A stretch of 64,000 nt of DNA from Bacteroidota bacterium (GCA_023417935.1 JAEZDY010000044.1:1-64000); one strand, 5' to 3'. Positions 24,686-34,107 are shown, counted from the stretch's first letter. Made by a program: numbers and translations. The notes: generated from the letters alone by a model not told the origin.

Positions 24686-26974
24686 ATGTTATTTGACTTA
24701 GAATTAATAAAGAGAGTTTACAGTAACTTACCGGCTAAAATACAGAAAGCCAGAGAAATACTCAATCGTCCGCTTACTATCAGTGAAAAGATACTTTACA
24801 GTCATCTTTTTCAGGATCAACAGCTTGAGAACTTTACCAGAGGCAACTCCTATGTAGATTTCGCACCAGATAGAGTAGCAATGCAGGACGCTACTGCACA
24901 GATGGCTTTGCTGCAGTTTATGAATGCAGGCCGCACTATAACTGCAGTTCCGACTACAGTCCACTGTGATCACCTCATTCTTGCACAATCAGGCGCAAAA
25001 GCTGATCTTGACACAGCATTAGGACAAAACAAGGAGGTGTTCGATTTCCTGCAATCTGTTTCAAATAAATATGGTATTGGATTCTGGAAACCGGGTGCAG
25101 GAATTATTCACCAGGTTATACTAGAAAACTATGCATTCCCCGGTGGGATGATGATTGGCACTGATTCACATACTGTTAATGCAGGTGGTTTAGGAATGAT
25201 AGCTATTGGCGTTGGCGGTGCTGATGCAGTGGACGTTATGGCAGGTATGGCCTGGGAACTTAATATGCCTAAACTAATTGGTATAAAGCTAACAGGTAAG
25301 CTGAACGGATGGACATCAGCCAAAGATGTTATCCTGAAAGTTGCCGGTATTTTAACTGTAAAAGGAGGCACAGGTGCAATTATTGAATACTTTGGTGAAG
25401 GGGCTGATTCTCTTTCAGCAACAGGTAAGGGTACTATATGTAATATGGGTGCTGAGATTGGAGCTACAACTTCAATTTTCGGTTATGACTTTAAAATGAG
25501 CAATTACCTTAGGGCAACAGGCCGTGAAGCAGTTGCTGAACTTGCTGATGCAGTAACTGAGCACCTTAGATCGGATATTGAGGTTTATAATAATCCTGAG
25601 CTTTACTATGACCAGTTTATTGAAATCAATCTCACTGAACTTGAGCCATATGTTAACGGTCCTTATACTCCTGATGCTGCTTTCCCTATCTCAGAATTTG
25701 TAAAGATTGTAAAGGAAAAGGATTTCCCTGAGAAGCTGGAAGTTGGACTCATAGGTTCATGTACCAATTCTTCCTATGAAGATCTTACAAGAGCCGCTTC
25801 GGTGGCACGTCAGGCCAATGAGAAAGACCTGGAAGTTCAGGCTGAATTCATCATAACACCAGGCTCTGAACTTGTAAGGTATACTACCCAGAGAGATGGT
25901 TTGCTTGACGACTTCAGGAATATTGGTGGTGTTGTAATGGCAAATGCCTGCGGACCATGTATTGGACAATGGAAACGTCATACTGATGATCCTTTGCGCA
26001 GGAATTCTATAATTACTTCCTTCAACAGAAATTTTGCCAAAAGAAACGATGGTAATCCGAATACACATGGCTTTGTAGCATCGCCTGAGATTGTTACAGC
26101 AATGACCATCGCAGGCAATCTAACTTTTAATCCCTTAACTGATAAACTCCAGAACAGAAAAGGCGAATGGGTATCCCTTGATCTGCCCGAAGGACTGGAG
26201 TTACCCGATGCTGGTTTTGAAGTTCAGGATGCCGGTTATATTGCACCACTTACTGAAAGTGAAAACGTGAATATCATTGTAAAGGAAGATTCTGAGAGAT
26301 TACAATTACTTCAACCTTTTTCAGAATGGAATGGAGAGGACCTCCAGGGTTTACGCCTGCTGATTAAAGCAAAAGGAAAATGTACAACTGACCATATATC
26401 AATGGCAGGTCCGTGGCTTCGTTTCAGGGGTCACCTTGATAATATTTCCAACAACCTGCTGATTGGTGCCGTGAATACCTTCAATGGCCAAACAAATCTT
26501 GTAAAGAACCATACAACCAAAACCTACGATGCTGTACCTGCTGTTGCCCGTTCATATAAGGCCAATGGCATTGGTTCTATTGTTGTGGGCGATGAGAATT
26601 ATGGTGAAGGCTCATCGCGTGAGCATGCTGCCATGGAACCACGCTTTCTTGGAGTAAAGGCTGTACTAGTAAAATCATTTGCCCGTATACATGAAACCAA
26701 TCTGAAGAAGCAGGGAATGCTGGCATTAACCTTTGCCGATAAAGAAGACTACAACAAGATTCAGGAGGATGATCTGATCTCAATCCATGGATTAACAGAG
26801 TTTACACCCGGTAAGCCTCTCATGATTGAACTTGACCATGCTGACGGAACCGGCGATAGTTTCTATGTAAACCATTCTTACAACCAGTCGCAAATAGAAT
26901 GGTTTAAGGCAGGTAGTGCACTAAATCTGATCAGGAAGCAGTTAAAAGACAATCAGTTAGTAAACAGTTTGTAA
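24686..26974 (+). CDS. acn: aconitate hydratase
   Basis: Aconitase interconverts citrate and isocitrate in the TCA cycle using a 4Fe-4S cluster. It has 762 residues, close to the mitochondrial-type length. Cluster Cys residues lie in GLIGSCTNSSYEDLTRA (about 355-371) and in NACGPCIGQW (about 424-433). Other family segments are MMIGTDSHTVNAGGLGMIAI, TSFNRNFAKRNDGNPNTHGF and, in the swivelling domain, GDENYGEGSSREHAAMEPR. A hairpin terminator lies about 100 bp downstream, so it is probably transcribed alone or with the gene upstream. Confidence 0.96.
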   Translation: MLFDLELIKRVYSNLPAKIQKAREILNRPLTISEKILYSHLFQDQQLENFTRGNSYVDFAPDRVAMQDATAQMALLQFMNAGRTITAVPTTVHCDHLILAQSGAKADLDTALGQNKEVFDFLQSVSNKYGIGFWKPGAGIIHQVILENYAFPGGMMIGTDSHTVNAGGLGMIAIGVGGADAVDVMAGMAWELNMPKLIGIKLTGKLNGWTSAKDVILKVAGILTVKGGTGAIIEYFGEGADSLSATGKGTICNMGAEIGATTSIFGYDFKMSNYLRATGREAVAELADAVTEHLRSDIEVYNNPELYYDQFIEINLTELEPYVNGPYTPDAAFPISEFVKIVKEKDFPEKLEVGLIGSCTNSSYEDLTRAASVARQANEKDLEVQAEFIITPGSELVRYTTQRDGLLDDFRNIGGVVMANACGPCIGQWKRHTDDPLRRNSIITSFNRNFAKRNDGNPNTHGFVASPEIVTAMTIAGNLTFNPLTDKLQNRKGEWVSLDLPEGLELPDAGFEVQDAGYIAPLTESENVNIIVKEDSERLQLLQPFSEWNGEDLQGLRLLIKAKGKCTTDHISMAGPWLRFRGHLDNISNNLLIGAVNTFNGQTNLVKNHTTKTYDAVPAVARSYKANGIGSIVVGDENYGEGSSREHAAMEPRFLGVKAVLVKSFARIHETNLKKQGMLALTFADKEDYNKIQEDDLISIHGLTEFTPGKPLMIELDHADGTGDSFYVNHSYNQSQIEWFKAGSALNLIRKQLKDNQLVNSL

Positions 26975-27069
26975 AACCGATTATCCTGAGATCCCGAACG
27001 GATGTTAATATTATTATAGCTGGAGTGTCGAGCGTTTTTGAGCGATTACCCCAATAGGTGTTATTTTAG

Positions 27070-27094
27070 CCGCCGGTATTGACCGGCGGTTTTT
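27070..27094 (+). terminator. rho-independent terminator after acn
   Basis: Stem CCGCCGGT/ACCGGCGG (27070-27077 with 27082-27089) with a 4-nt loop and a following T run. Confidence 0.85.
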
Positions 27095-27238
27095 GTTGTA
27101 TTCTGTTAACTCCTTTGCGGAATAATGTCACAGCTTCCTGGTTTGATTCATCTTTATTGAATGCGATCATTTTTTACAAACAGATCAGCAATATAATGAT
27201 ATATGCTCCGTTTGTTAGAAAAACCGGCAGGTGTGTAT

Positions 27239-27246
27239 TACATTTG
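27239..27246 (+). promoter_or_regulatory. candidate -7 box for porQ (TACATTTG)
   Basis: TAnnTTTG match, with a TTTG 24 bp upstream (27211-27214). It lies inside the longest open frame and only 28 bp before the GTG at 27274, supporting that GTG as the true porQ start. Confidence 0.5.
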
Positions 27247-27273
27247 CAACGTATAACTAATAAATCCGCCAAC

Positions 27274-28305
27274 GTGAATCGATTTTTAAAGGGGTTTTTC
27301 ATTATCATTTTAGGATCACTGTGTACTGGTTCATTTGCTCAAAAAGGTGGCACTCAGGCTTTTTCATTTCTTAATCTGCCCAATTCAGCCAGAGTTGCTG
27401 CCCTTGGTTACAATTTTGTAGCAATTGATGATAACGATTTGAGTATTGGATTAAATAATCCCTCACTTATCAACGCTGAAATGCATAACGACATTTCATT
27501 GAATTTCGTTGATAACTATGCTGATATAAGTTACGGTTTTGCCAGTTATTCAAGGACGTTTGAGAAACTTGGAAGCTTTGCGGCTACTGTACAGTATATT
27601 GACTACGGGACTTTCACCCGCACTGATGAAACCGGTGAAGTTAACGGTGAATTTTCAAGTAATGAGTTTGCACCGGTAATAGGGTGGGGACGAAGGCTTG
27701 ATTCTTCTTTTAGCATAGGGGCAAATTTCAAGGCTGTTTATTCAAGTTTTGAAACTTTTAATTCTTTTGGTCTGGCTGTTGATGTAGCAGGTTCATACCA
27801 CGCACCTAAAACCGGTTTTGTAATGTCGTTGGTGGCACGTAATATTGGCATGCAATTAACCGAATTTACGCCCGGCAACAAAGAACCTTTGCCACTTGAA
27901 GTACAGTTTGGACTTTCGAAAAAACTTCAACATTTGCCTTTCAGGTATTCACTATTGCTTACTAATCTGCAAAAGTGGGATTTAACTTACACTGATCCGG
28001 CTGAAGATAACATTGACCCCTTTACCGGTGAACTCAAAGAAAAATCAAAAGCAGGTGAAATTGCTGATAAAGCTATGAGGCACGTGGTTATAGGAGGTGA
28101 ATTTGTTCCCTCCAGGAATTTCAGTGTAAGGTTTGGCTATAACTACCAGAGGCGCCAGGAAATGAAGCTTGAAACAAAGCGCTCAACCGTTGGGTTCTCA
28201 TGGGGATTTGGCTTCAGGGTATCGCGCTTTAATCTTAGCTACGCCCGTTCGGCTTATCATATTTCAGGATCACCTAATATCTTTAGTTTAGGAATTAACT
28301 TGTAG
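27274..28305 (+). CDS. porQ: type IX secretion system protein PorQ
   Basis: PorQ is an outer-membrane beta-barrel component of the type IX secretion cell-surface attachment machinery. I choose the GTG start giving NRFLKGFFIIILGSLCTGSFA as a signal peptide, cleaved before QKGGTQAF. The family opening AFSFLNLPNSARVAALGYNF then DDNDLSIGLNNPSLIN is clear, and the rest is alternating beta strands ending in a short strand (NIFSLGINL). The mature length of about 320 residues is normal. A frame extending 65 codons upstream overlaps the terminator and promoter and is rejected. Confidence 0.88.
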   Translation: MNRFLKGFFIIILGSLCTGSFAQKGGTQAFSFLNLPNSARVAALGYNFVAIDDNDLSIGLNNPSLINAEMHNDISLNFVDNYADISYGFASYSRTFEKLGSFAATVQYIDYGTFTRTDETGEVNGEFSSNEFAPVIGWGRRLDSSFSIGANFKAVYSSFETFNSFGLAVDVAGSYHAPKTGFVMSLVARNIGMQLTEFTPGNKEPLPLEVQFGLSKKLQHLPFRYSLLLTNLQKWDLTYTDPAEDNIDPFTGELKEKSKAGEIADKAMRHVVIGGEFVPSRNFSVRFGYNYQRRQEMKLETKRSTVGFSWGFGFRVSRFNLSYARSAYHISGSPNIFSLGINL

Positions 28306-28349
28306 TACCTGATAATTGCAATAAAATAATAGTTTAGCAGTTCACAAAA

Positions 28350-28475
28350 GTCCCGCAGGTGCCACTGGTCGCTCTGTTATTACAATTTATCTCAATATTT
28401 CACACACCTTCAATTGTGCAACTTGTATAATGCCCCAAAGTCCCAATGGTCGCATAGGTCGCACGTGTCATATAA
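28350..28475. repeat. two solo 9-bp GTCCC-type arrays before ispH
   Basis: Array one (28350-28376) is GTCCCGCAG, GTGCCACTG, GTCGCTCTG; array two (28440-28475) is GTCCCAATG, GTCGCATAG, GTCGCACGT, GTCATATAA. They are in the same orientation with about 63 bp between them and carry no gene. They belong to the same 9-bp family as the four-helix cassette ends. They fill most of the 245-bp gap between porQ and ispH. Confidence 0.6.
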
Positions 28476-28526
28476 AACTCTTTCGTTAATCCATACTAAC
28501 AACACACAAACCCTTCAACTTTTTAG

Positions 28527-28534
28527 TATTTTTG
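28527..28534 (+). promoter_or_regulatory. candidate -7 box for ispH (TATTTTTG)
   Basis: TAnnTTTG match 16 bp before the ispH start codon, implying a very short leader. Confidence 0.45.
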
Positions 28535-28549
28535 TAGTAAATCAATTCA

Positions 28550-29434
28550 ATGAACATTATTATCAACATAGACCCTTTAGCAGGGTTTTGCCCTGGTGTT
28601 ACAAAAGCAATAGCTGTTGCTGATGAACTTTTGCAGGATGGTGGTAAAGTATACAGTTTTGGTGAATTGGTGCATTGTGATGAAGAACTTAAACGGCTTG
28701 ATATAAAAGGATTAAGTGTGATGTCTACAGCTGATATTGATAAAATACATCACTCGAAAATACTTGTAAGGGCACATGGGGTTTCCCCTGATATACAACA
28801 TAGACTTCAAATTTCAGACAATGAGGTAGTTGATGCAACGTGCAACATTGTCAGGCTTTTACAGCGAAAAGTAAGAATCAGCAGCATTAAGATGAAGGAG
28901 GTTGGTGGCCAGGTGATAATCTTTGGCAAAAAGAAACACCCCGAAGTTGAAGGCCTTGTTGGCTATAGTCAATGTCGCACCATCATTATTGAAGAAGCTG
29001 ATGATTTTACAGGCATAGATATTTTAAAACCAATGTGCATTTTTGCCCAAACAACTACCAATGTTTCCGATTATGATGCTTTCGTTTTTAACATGATTCG
29101 AAGAGTTAGAGAGGCAAACGGGAATCAGGAAGATATGCAGGTTTTCAATTCAATTTGCAATAGTATAAAGGCACGGGTTCCCAGGCTGCGAATGTTTGCA
29201 TCTGATCATGATGTTGTTATATTTGTTTCTGGTGAACAAAGCTCAAATGGCGCATACCTCACTGCAATATGCAAGGAAGAAAATGCCAGAACCTATAGAA
29301 TTTCAACTGAGGAGCAACTGCAGGCTGAGTGGTTTGTCAATGCTGAGAATATTGGAATCACTGGTGCTGCCTCAACTCCTGTTTGGCTTTTGAGAAAAGT
29401 ATCAGATAAAATAAATCAAATGTTATATCCATAA
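28550..29434 (+). CDS. ispH: 4-hydroxy-3-methylbut-2-enyl diphosphate reductase
   Basis: IspH (LytB) makes IPP and DMAPP in the last step of the MEP isoprenoid pathway with an Fe-S cluster. The 294-residue protein has the three cluster Cys in AGFCPGVTKAI (about 14), VVDATCNIVRLLQRKV (about 97) and FNSICNSIKARVP (about 203). Substrate-contact motifs include RAHGVSPDI and GKKKHPEVEGLVGY, and the end TGAASTPVWLL matches the family's closing TAGASTP segment. Length is normal. Confidence 0.95.
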   Translation: MNIIINIDPLAGFCPGVTKAIAVADELLQDGGKVYSFGELVHCDEELKRLDIKGLSVMSTADIDKIHHSKILVRAHGVSPDIQHRLQISDNEVVDATCNIVRLLQRKVRISSIKMKEVGGQVIIFGKKKHPEVEGLVGYSQCRTIIIEEADDFTGIDILKPMCIFAQTTTNVSDYDAFVFNMIRRVREANGNQEDMQVFNSICNSIKARVPRLRMFASDHDVVIFVSGEQSSNGAYLTAICKEENARTYRISTEEQLQAEWFVNAENIGITGAASTPVWLLRKVSDKINQMLYP

Positions 29435-29532
29435 AGCACCTGGTATAGAAGAAAGCAGAGCTCTTAACCAAAAAGTACCTCTTATACTATGTTCTCAAAT
29501 CAACTGATAGAAATAATTGTAAATCATAAACT

Positions 29533-30639
29533 ATGTTCTTAAAGCATCTGCAGTTATATAACTTTAAGAATTATACTGAAAGTTCATTTTCTTTCTCCGA
29601 GAGCATTAATTGCTTTATAGGCGATAACGGGGAAGGAAAAACAAATATACTCGACGCCATCTACTACCTGGCATTTACTAAAAGTTACTTTAACCTTCTT
29701 GATAATCAAAATATTAAACACGGCGAGGAGTTCTTTGCCGTGCATGGCAAGTTCCAGCGTAATGATAATCAGCTTGATGAGGTAAGTTGTATTCAGCGGA
29801 GGAATACTAAGAAACAATTCAGGATCAATGGCAAGGACTATGAACGTTTAGCTAACCATATTGGGGAGTTTCCACTGGTTATGGTATCACCTTATGATCG
29901 TGATCTTATTAATGAAGGCAGTGATGTAAGGCGTAAGTATATAGATAGTGTCATCTCCCAATTTGATAAGTTTTATCTGGATGATTTGATCACTTACAAC
30001 AAAGCACTGCTTCAACGAAATGCGTTACTCAAACAATTTAGTGAAAAGAGGTACTTCGACCAAACTTCGCTGGATATTTATGGTGCGCAAATGGAAGCAC
30101 CCGCCACCAGAATATTTGAAAAGCGAACGGAATTCCTTAAAGGCTTTATTCCTGTGTTCCGCCAATACTTTGAATTTATAAGTAACGGTAAAGAAGTGGT
30201 TGATATAACTTATCATTCCGACCTTGCCGACCGCACCTTATCAGAGATTTTTGTCCAAACTACTGAGCGTGACCTCTTAATGCGATATACTACGGGAGGT
30301 ATTCATAAGGATGACCTTGAACTGCATATAGGAAACCTTCCAGTAAAAAAGTTTGGGTCACAGGGGCAGCAAAAATCTTATCTAATTGCACTTAAATTGG
30401 CCCAGTTTGAGTATACACGAAACATTAAGGGGTATAAACCCATTCTTTTGTTTGATGATATCTTTGATAAACTCGACTTCAAAAGGGTATCCCAAATTGT
30501 TAACCTTGTAGGCGGCAACAGTTTTGGTCAGGTGTTTATTACTGATACCCAACCAGAGCGGATCAATATGATTTTCAAGGACTCCAAACAGGATCACCTT
30601 GTTTTCAATATAGTAAACGGCACTGCTTCAGTTCAATAA
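29533..30639 (+). CDS. recF: DNA replication and repair protein RecF
   Basis: RecF is an ABC-type ATPase that helps load RecA at gapped DNA. The 368-residue protein has Walker A CFIGDNGEGKTNILDAIYYL (about 28-47), signature KKFGSQGQQKSYLIALKLAQ (about 274-293) and Walker B KPILLFDDIFDKLD (about 302-315), with the opening LKHLQLYNFKNY typical of RecF. It is followed 8 bp later by a DUF721/DciA-like gene, its frequent partner. Confidence 0.96.
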   Translation: MFLKHLQLYNFKNYTESSFSFSESINCFIGDNGEGKTNILDAIYYLAFTKSYFNLLDNQNIKHGEEFFAVHGKFQRNDNQLDEVSCIQRRNTKKQFRINGKDYERLANHIGEFPLVMVSPYDRDLINEGSDVRRKYIDSVISQFDKFYLDDLITYNKALLQRNALLKQFSEKRYFDQTSLDIYGAQMEAPATRIFEKRTEFLKGFIPVFRQYFEFISNGKEVVDITYHSDLADRTLSEIFVQTTERDLLMRYTTGGIHKDDLELHIGNLPVKKFGSQGQQKSYLIALKLAQFEYTRNIKGYKPILLFDDIFDKLDFKRVSQIVNLVGGNSFGQVFITDTQPERINMIFKDSKQDHLVFNIVNGTASVQ

Positions 30640-30646
30640 TATAACT

Positions 30647-30931
30647 ATGACCAACGACCAGACCCTCAAAGATGCCATTGAAGCATGGCTACAGCAATAC
30701 AGGCATAATGAAAAATTCTATGAAGGAAAGGTAATATCCCTATGGGAGCCTATCGTAGGGCCAATGATTGCAAAGGAAACTGACCATATATTTATTAAAA
30801 ACAAGGTAATGGTTGTTAAACTCAGGTCAGCAGCATTAAAATTCGAACTGGAATTTGCCAAAAAGAAACTGGTAAAGAGCATCAATAAACAAGCTGGCCG
30901 CGAGGTTATCACCGAGATTTCCTTTATTTAG
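30647..30931 (+). CDS. DUF721/DciA-like protein
   Basis: A 94-residue single-domain protein of the DUF721 (DciA) family. Proteins of this family include the ancestral loader of the replicative helicase DnaB. The core is VISLWEPIVGPMIAKETDHI then FIKNKVMVVKLRSAALKFEL (about 26-66), the KH-like pattern of the family. The short Bacteroidetes form lacks the disordered C-terminal extension of DciA proper, so helicase loading is likely but unproven. It forms an operon with recF. Confidence 0.8.
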   Translation: MTNDQTLKDAIEAWLQQYRHNEKFYEGKVISLWEPIVGPMIAKETDHIFIKNKVMVVKLRSAALKFELEFAKKKLVKSINKQAGREVITEISFI

Positions 30932-30983
30932 TCTCATACTTTTGCAATACAAACTGATGGGTTGTTATAGTAGTATAATTTCC

Positions 30984-31595
30984 CTATCTGATGTTGCAGA
31001 GCAGTAACTTCTTTCCATTAATAAACCCCTCCAACTTATCGCCAATAGTAACCGGCCCTACACCTGCGGGTGTTCCTGTAAAGATCATATCGCCCATTTT
31101 GAGGGTAACAAATCTTGATACATAGGCAATTATTGAATCAAAGCTAAAGATCATTTCTGATGAGTTGCCAATTTGCACTTGCTGATCATTCTTTGAGAGG
31201 CTGAAGGCAATATTACCGAGATCATCAAATTCCTCAATAGGTATAAATTCACTAACTGGAGCTGATGAATCAAACGCTTTGGCTATCTCCCAGGGCAAAC
31301 CTTTTGTCTTTGCTTCCTGTTGTAAGTCGCGCGCTGTGAAATCAATGCCAAACCCTATACCATCATAATAAGTGTGGGCATGTTTTTGGCTTATATTCCT
31401 GCCAACTTTATTGATATGCAACACCAACTCACCCTCGTAATGGATATCGTTTGAAAATGCAGGATAAAAGAAAGGCAAATTTCCCCTAACCAATGCTGAT
31501 TCAGGTTTCATAAAGAATACAGGTGTAGCTGGTACCGGGTTGTTCAATTCTTTAGCATGTTCAGAATAATTTCGGCCAATACAGATTATCTTCAT
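30984..31595 (-). CDS. fumarylacetoacetate hydrolase (FAH) family protein
   Basis: About 203 residues from the start MKIICIGRNYSEHAKELNNP, the classic opening of this family; an upstream in-frame start would overlap the exonuclease gene. FAH-fold enzymes hydrolyse or decarboxylate acylpyruvates with a divalent metal. Metal-site segments are DIHYEGELVLHINKVG (EGE) and GFGIDFTARDLQQEAK. The active-site block FTGTPAGVGPV near the end is present. The substrate is not predictable; relatives include acylpyruvase and oxaloacetate tautomerase. Confidence 0.88.
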   Translation of the reverse strand: MKIICIGRNYSEHAKELNNPVPATPVFFMKPESALVRGNLPFFYPAFSNDIHYEGELVLHINKVGRNISQKHAHTYYDGIGFGIDFTARDLQQEAKTKGLPWEIAKAFDSSAPVSEFIPIEEFDDLGNIAFSLSKNDQQVQIGNSSEMIFSFDSIIAYVSRFVTLKMGDMIFTGTPAGVGPVTIGDKLEGFINGKKLLLCNIR

Positions 31596-31629
31596 AAAAG
31601 AATATTTAATGCAAATGCTTGTTAATGGT

Positions 31630-32454
31630 TTACATAACACTCACTGAATTTTTATTAAAGCCTCTTAATTTTATGGCGGTTATAATACGCTTGGTGTATA
31701 GTGGAAAATCAGCTTTCATCATCCAGTCGTAGTAGGAGGGTTCAAGGCTGAATACTTCTTCTACAGTTTTACCTTTATATTTTCCGAAGTTAAACACCTC
31801 ACGGTCCTTTGCATTAAAGATGATATGACCCACCAGATCAGCGTTTTTATTCTGATATGAGAAGTCGTGAAGCGCTTTGATGTCATTAACTATTGGTTTG
31901 CATGGTATACCGTCAGCACCAATGATTTCAGTATTCTCATAGCATTGTAATTGCGCTTTAAGAATTTCATAGGTTGCCCTTGTATCAGCTTCAGCGGAGT
32001 GCGCATTTTCAAGTTCTTTTGTGCAGTAAAAGCGGTATGCAGCTTTTAGTGTGCGTGGCTCCATTTTATGAAAGATATTTTGAACATCAACAAAACGCCT
32101 TCCTTTAACTTCAAAGGCAATGTCAGCCCTTAAGAATTCTTCCACCAGCAATGGAATATCAAATTTATTTGAATTATAACCAGCCAGATCACAGTTATTA
32201 AGGAACAATGCTATGCGCGGACCAGCCTCAGCAAATGTTGGTTCATTTATGAGATCAGAATTAGATATTCCATGCACTGCTGTAGCTTCAGGGGGAATAG
32301 GTATTACAGGATTGATGCGCTGCGTTAGTACCTGTTCTTTACCATCAGGGTTTATCTTTATGATACTGATCTCAATGATCCTGTCGGTGGCTACATTTGT
32401 ACCTGTTGTTTCAAGGTCAAATACAGCTAGTGGTTTGATTAGGTTGAGTTCCAT
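31630..32454 (-). CDS. 3'-5' exonuclease, DnaQ/DEDDh type
   Basis: A 274-residue protein. The exonuclease motifs are ExoI FDLETTGTNVATDRIIEI (about 13-30), ExoII GYNSNKFDIPLLVEEF and ExoIII NAHSAEADTRATYEI (His and Asp), giving a DEDDh proofreading-type nuclease. A C-terminal segment FNFGKYKGKTVEEVF (about 228-242) is an extra module recurring in Bacteroidetes DnaQ-like proteins. It may be the epsilon subunit or a stand-alone DNA/RNA exonuclease. The start follows directly after the E2 terminator. Confidence 0.9.
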   Translation of the reverse strand: MELNLIKPLAVFDLETTGTNVATDRIIEISIIKINPDGKEQVLTQRINPVIPIPPEATAVHGISNSDLINEPTFAEAGPRIALFLNNCDLAGYNSNKFDIPLLVEEFLRADIAFEVKGRRFVDVQNIFHKMEPRTLKAAYRFYCTKELENAHSAEADTRATYEILKAQLQCYENTEIIGADGIPCKPIVNDIKALHDFSYQNKNADLVGHIIFNAKDREVFNFGKYKGKTVEEVFSLEPSYYDWMMKADFPLYTKRIITAIKLRGFNKNSVSVM

Positions 32455-32460
32455 TTATGA

Positions 32461-32497
32461 AAAAAAAAGCTTCAGGAACTACATTATTCCTGAAGCT
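32461..32497 (-). terminator. rho-independent terminator for the E2 gene
   Basis: A perfect 11-bp stem (AGCTTCAGGAA/TTCCTGAAGCT, 32468-32478 with 32487-32497), loop of 8 nt, with an 8-nt T run on the minus strand. It lies 22 bp downstream of the E2 stop and just before the exonuclease start. Confidence 0.9.
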
Positions 32498-32518
32498 GTA
32501 AATTTAGACAAAAACACC

Positions 32519-34033
32519 TTAGATGGTCCTGTTTATGTCGAAACTTTCAAGTAATTGCTGCATTTTTTGCAGGAACTTACCTCCCAATGCACCATCTACA
32601 ACACGATGGTCATAAGCAAGAGAGAGTATAACCATGTGCCTGATCGCAATAACGTCACCATGTTCTGTTTCAAGTACTACCGGTTTCTTTTTAATAACGC
32701 CTAGTCCAAGTATAGCAACCTGTGGCTGGTTGATTATTGGTGAACCAGTGATGCTGCCAAAAGTGCCTAGGTTAGTGATAGTAAAAGTTCCACCCTGAAT
32801 ATCATCAGGTTCAAGTTTCCCTTTACGTGCTTTATCAGCAAGGCTGTTAACATCTTTTGCCAGCCCAAGCAAGCTCTTTTGATCCGAATTCTTGATTACC
32901 GGAACAATCAGGTTGCCATTTGGAAGGGCTGCGGCAATACCTATATTAATATTTTTACGCAGTATTACATTGTAACCGTCCACTGATGCATTAACACCTG
33001 GCAATTCCTTAATTGCCTGAGTTGCTGCTTCAACAAAAATTGGTGTGAAAGTAATTTTCTCCTTTTCACGTTTAAGGAAATCATCTTTCACCTTCTCGCG
33101 CCACATTACCATGTTGGTCACATCAACTTCAATAAATGAAGTAACATGTGGCGATACTTGTTTTGACATAACCATATGGTCAGCTATAAGCTTACGCATA
33201 CGATCCATCTCAATTATTTCGTCGCCTTGCTGTGCAGTAACAGGTGGAGCTGGTTTTGCAGTTGAAGGAACGCTTGTTTTAGCAGCCGGCTTAGCCTGAT
33301 CTGCCTGTGGTTGGGCTTGTTTTTGTGGTTCTGCGGTCTTCTCCGGCTGCTGGCTACGTTGTTCAAGGTAGGAGAGAAGGTCATTTTTAGTAACACGTCC
33401 TTCTTTACCGGTACCCTTTACTTTTTCAAGCTCTTTTCCAGTGATTCCCTCAGCCTTTGCAATATTCTTTACCAATGGAGAATAGAAACGGTCTGATTCA
33501 ATATCATCTTCACCTTCAGCCTCACCACCACTTTCTCTTGACTCACCATCCATTTCACTGGTCTGAGCTTCAGTATCTTTATCCAGGGTTTCAATATCTT
33601 CAGCAGATTCACCAGCCTGATCTTTACCGCCGGTTTTTGTTTCTGCAGGTTGTTTGGTAGTGCCTTTTTCGGCCTTAGGCTGACCAGCTCCACCATCAGC
33701 CTGATTTTCGGCATATTCAGGTTTATTGGATATGGTTGCTGTTTCTTCTTTTTTCTGAGCCGTGTCTTTTGACTGCTCTTCAGCACCTTCAGGTTCTGTT
33801 TCAATGATAGCAATCACTTTGCCAACCTCTACTACATCACCTTCATTATACTTTATTTCAATTAGTTTACCTTCAACGGGGGACGGAATTTCAGAGTCTA
33901 CTTTGTCAGTTGCGATTTCTACAATAGGATCGTCTTCTTCAATTGTGTCCCCGGGGTTTTTGATCCATCTGGTTATTGTTGCTTCAATGATACTCTCTCC
34001 CAGTTTGGGCATTATTACTTCAAATTGTGCCAT
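32519..34033 (-). CDS. 2-oxoacid dehydrogenase E2 (dihydrolipoyl acyltransferase)
   Basis: E2 forms the core of pyruvate or branched-chain 2-oxoacid dehydrogenase and transfers acyl groups from lipoate to CoA. The 504-residue protein has one lipoyl domain (residues 2-76, lipoyl-Lys in EIATDKVDSEIPSPVEG), a long acidic/Gln-rich linker, the E3-binding domain FYSPLVKNIAKAEGITGKEL (about 182-220) and a catalytic domain from about 275 with HRVVDGALGGKF (catalytic His/Asp). Its E1 partner is encoded 4.4 kb away at 38487-40919 and no E3 is seen. Substrate (pyruvate or branched-chain) is not decided. Confidence 0.93.
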   Translation of the reverse strand: MAQFEVIMPKLGESIIEATITRWIKNPGDTIEEDDPIVEIATDKVDSEIPSPVEGKLIEIKYNEGDVVEVGKVIAIIETEPEGAEEQSKDTAQKKEETATISNKPEYAENQADGGAGQPKAEKGTTKQPAETKTGGKDQAGESAEDIETLDKDTEAQTSEMDGESRESGGEAEGEDDIESDRFYSPLVKNIAKAEGITGKELEKVKGTGKEGRVTKNDLLSYLEQRSQQPEKTAEPQKQAQPQADQAKPAAKTSVPSTAKPAPPVTAQQGDEIIEMDRMRKLIADHMVMSKQVSPHVTSFIEVDVTNMVMWREKVKDDFLKREKEKITFTPIFVEAATQAIKELPGVNASVDGYNVILRKNINIGIAAALPNGNLIVPVIKNSDQKSLLGLAKDVNSLADKARKGKLEPDDIQGGTFTITNLGTFGSITGSPIINQPQVAILGLGVIKKKPVVLETEHGDVIAIRHMVILSLAYDHRVVDGALGGKFLQKMQQLLESFDINRTI

Positions 34034-34099
34034 AACAATATTTAATTGGTAGGCTTTCTAAGCCTGTTAAATTAACGCTTTCAGCGATGCCGTATTTAA

Positions 34100-34107
34100 C
34101 AAAGTTA
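34100..34107 (-). promoter_or_regulatory. candidate -7 box for the E2 gene (TAACTTTG)
   Basis: Minus-strand TAnnTTTG match about 67 bp before the E2 start. The leader between them contains a small dyad AGGCTT-TCT-AAGCCT (34051-34065). Confidence 0.4.

Noticed and set aside
26974..27070. tRNA or small RNA gene after acn
   Set aside because: No cloverleaf or conserved tRNA boxes could be found; only the terminator hairpin is convincing.
27079..27273. Upstream extension of porQ
   Set aside because: It would begin within the acn terminator region and cross the porQ -7 box, and it hides the signal peptide in the interior.
33469..33813. Minus-strand frame overlapping the E2 linker
   Set aside because: It is another frame of the repetitive lipoyl-linker coding sequence, Lys/Leu-rich by composition only.
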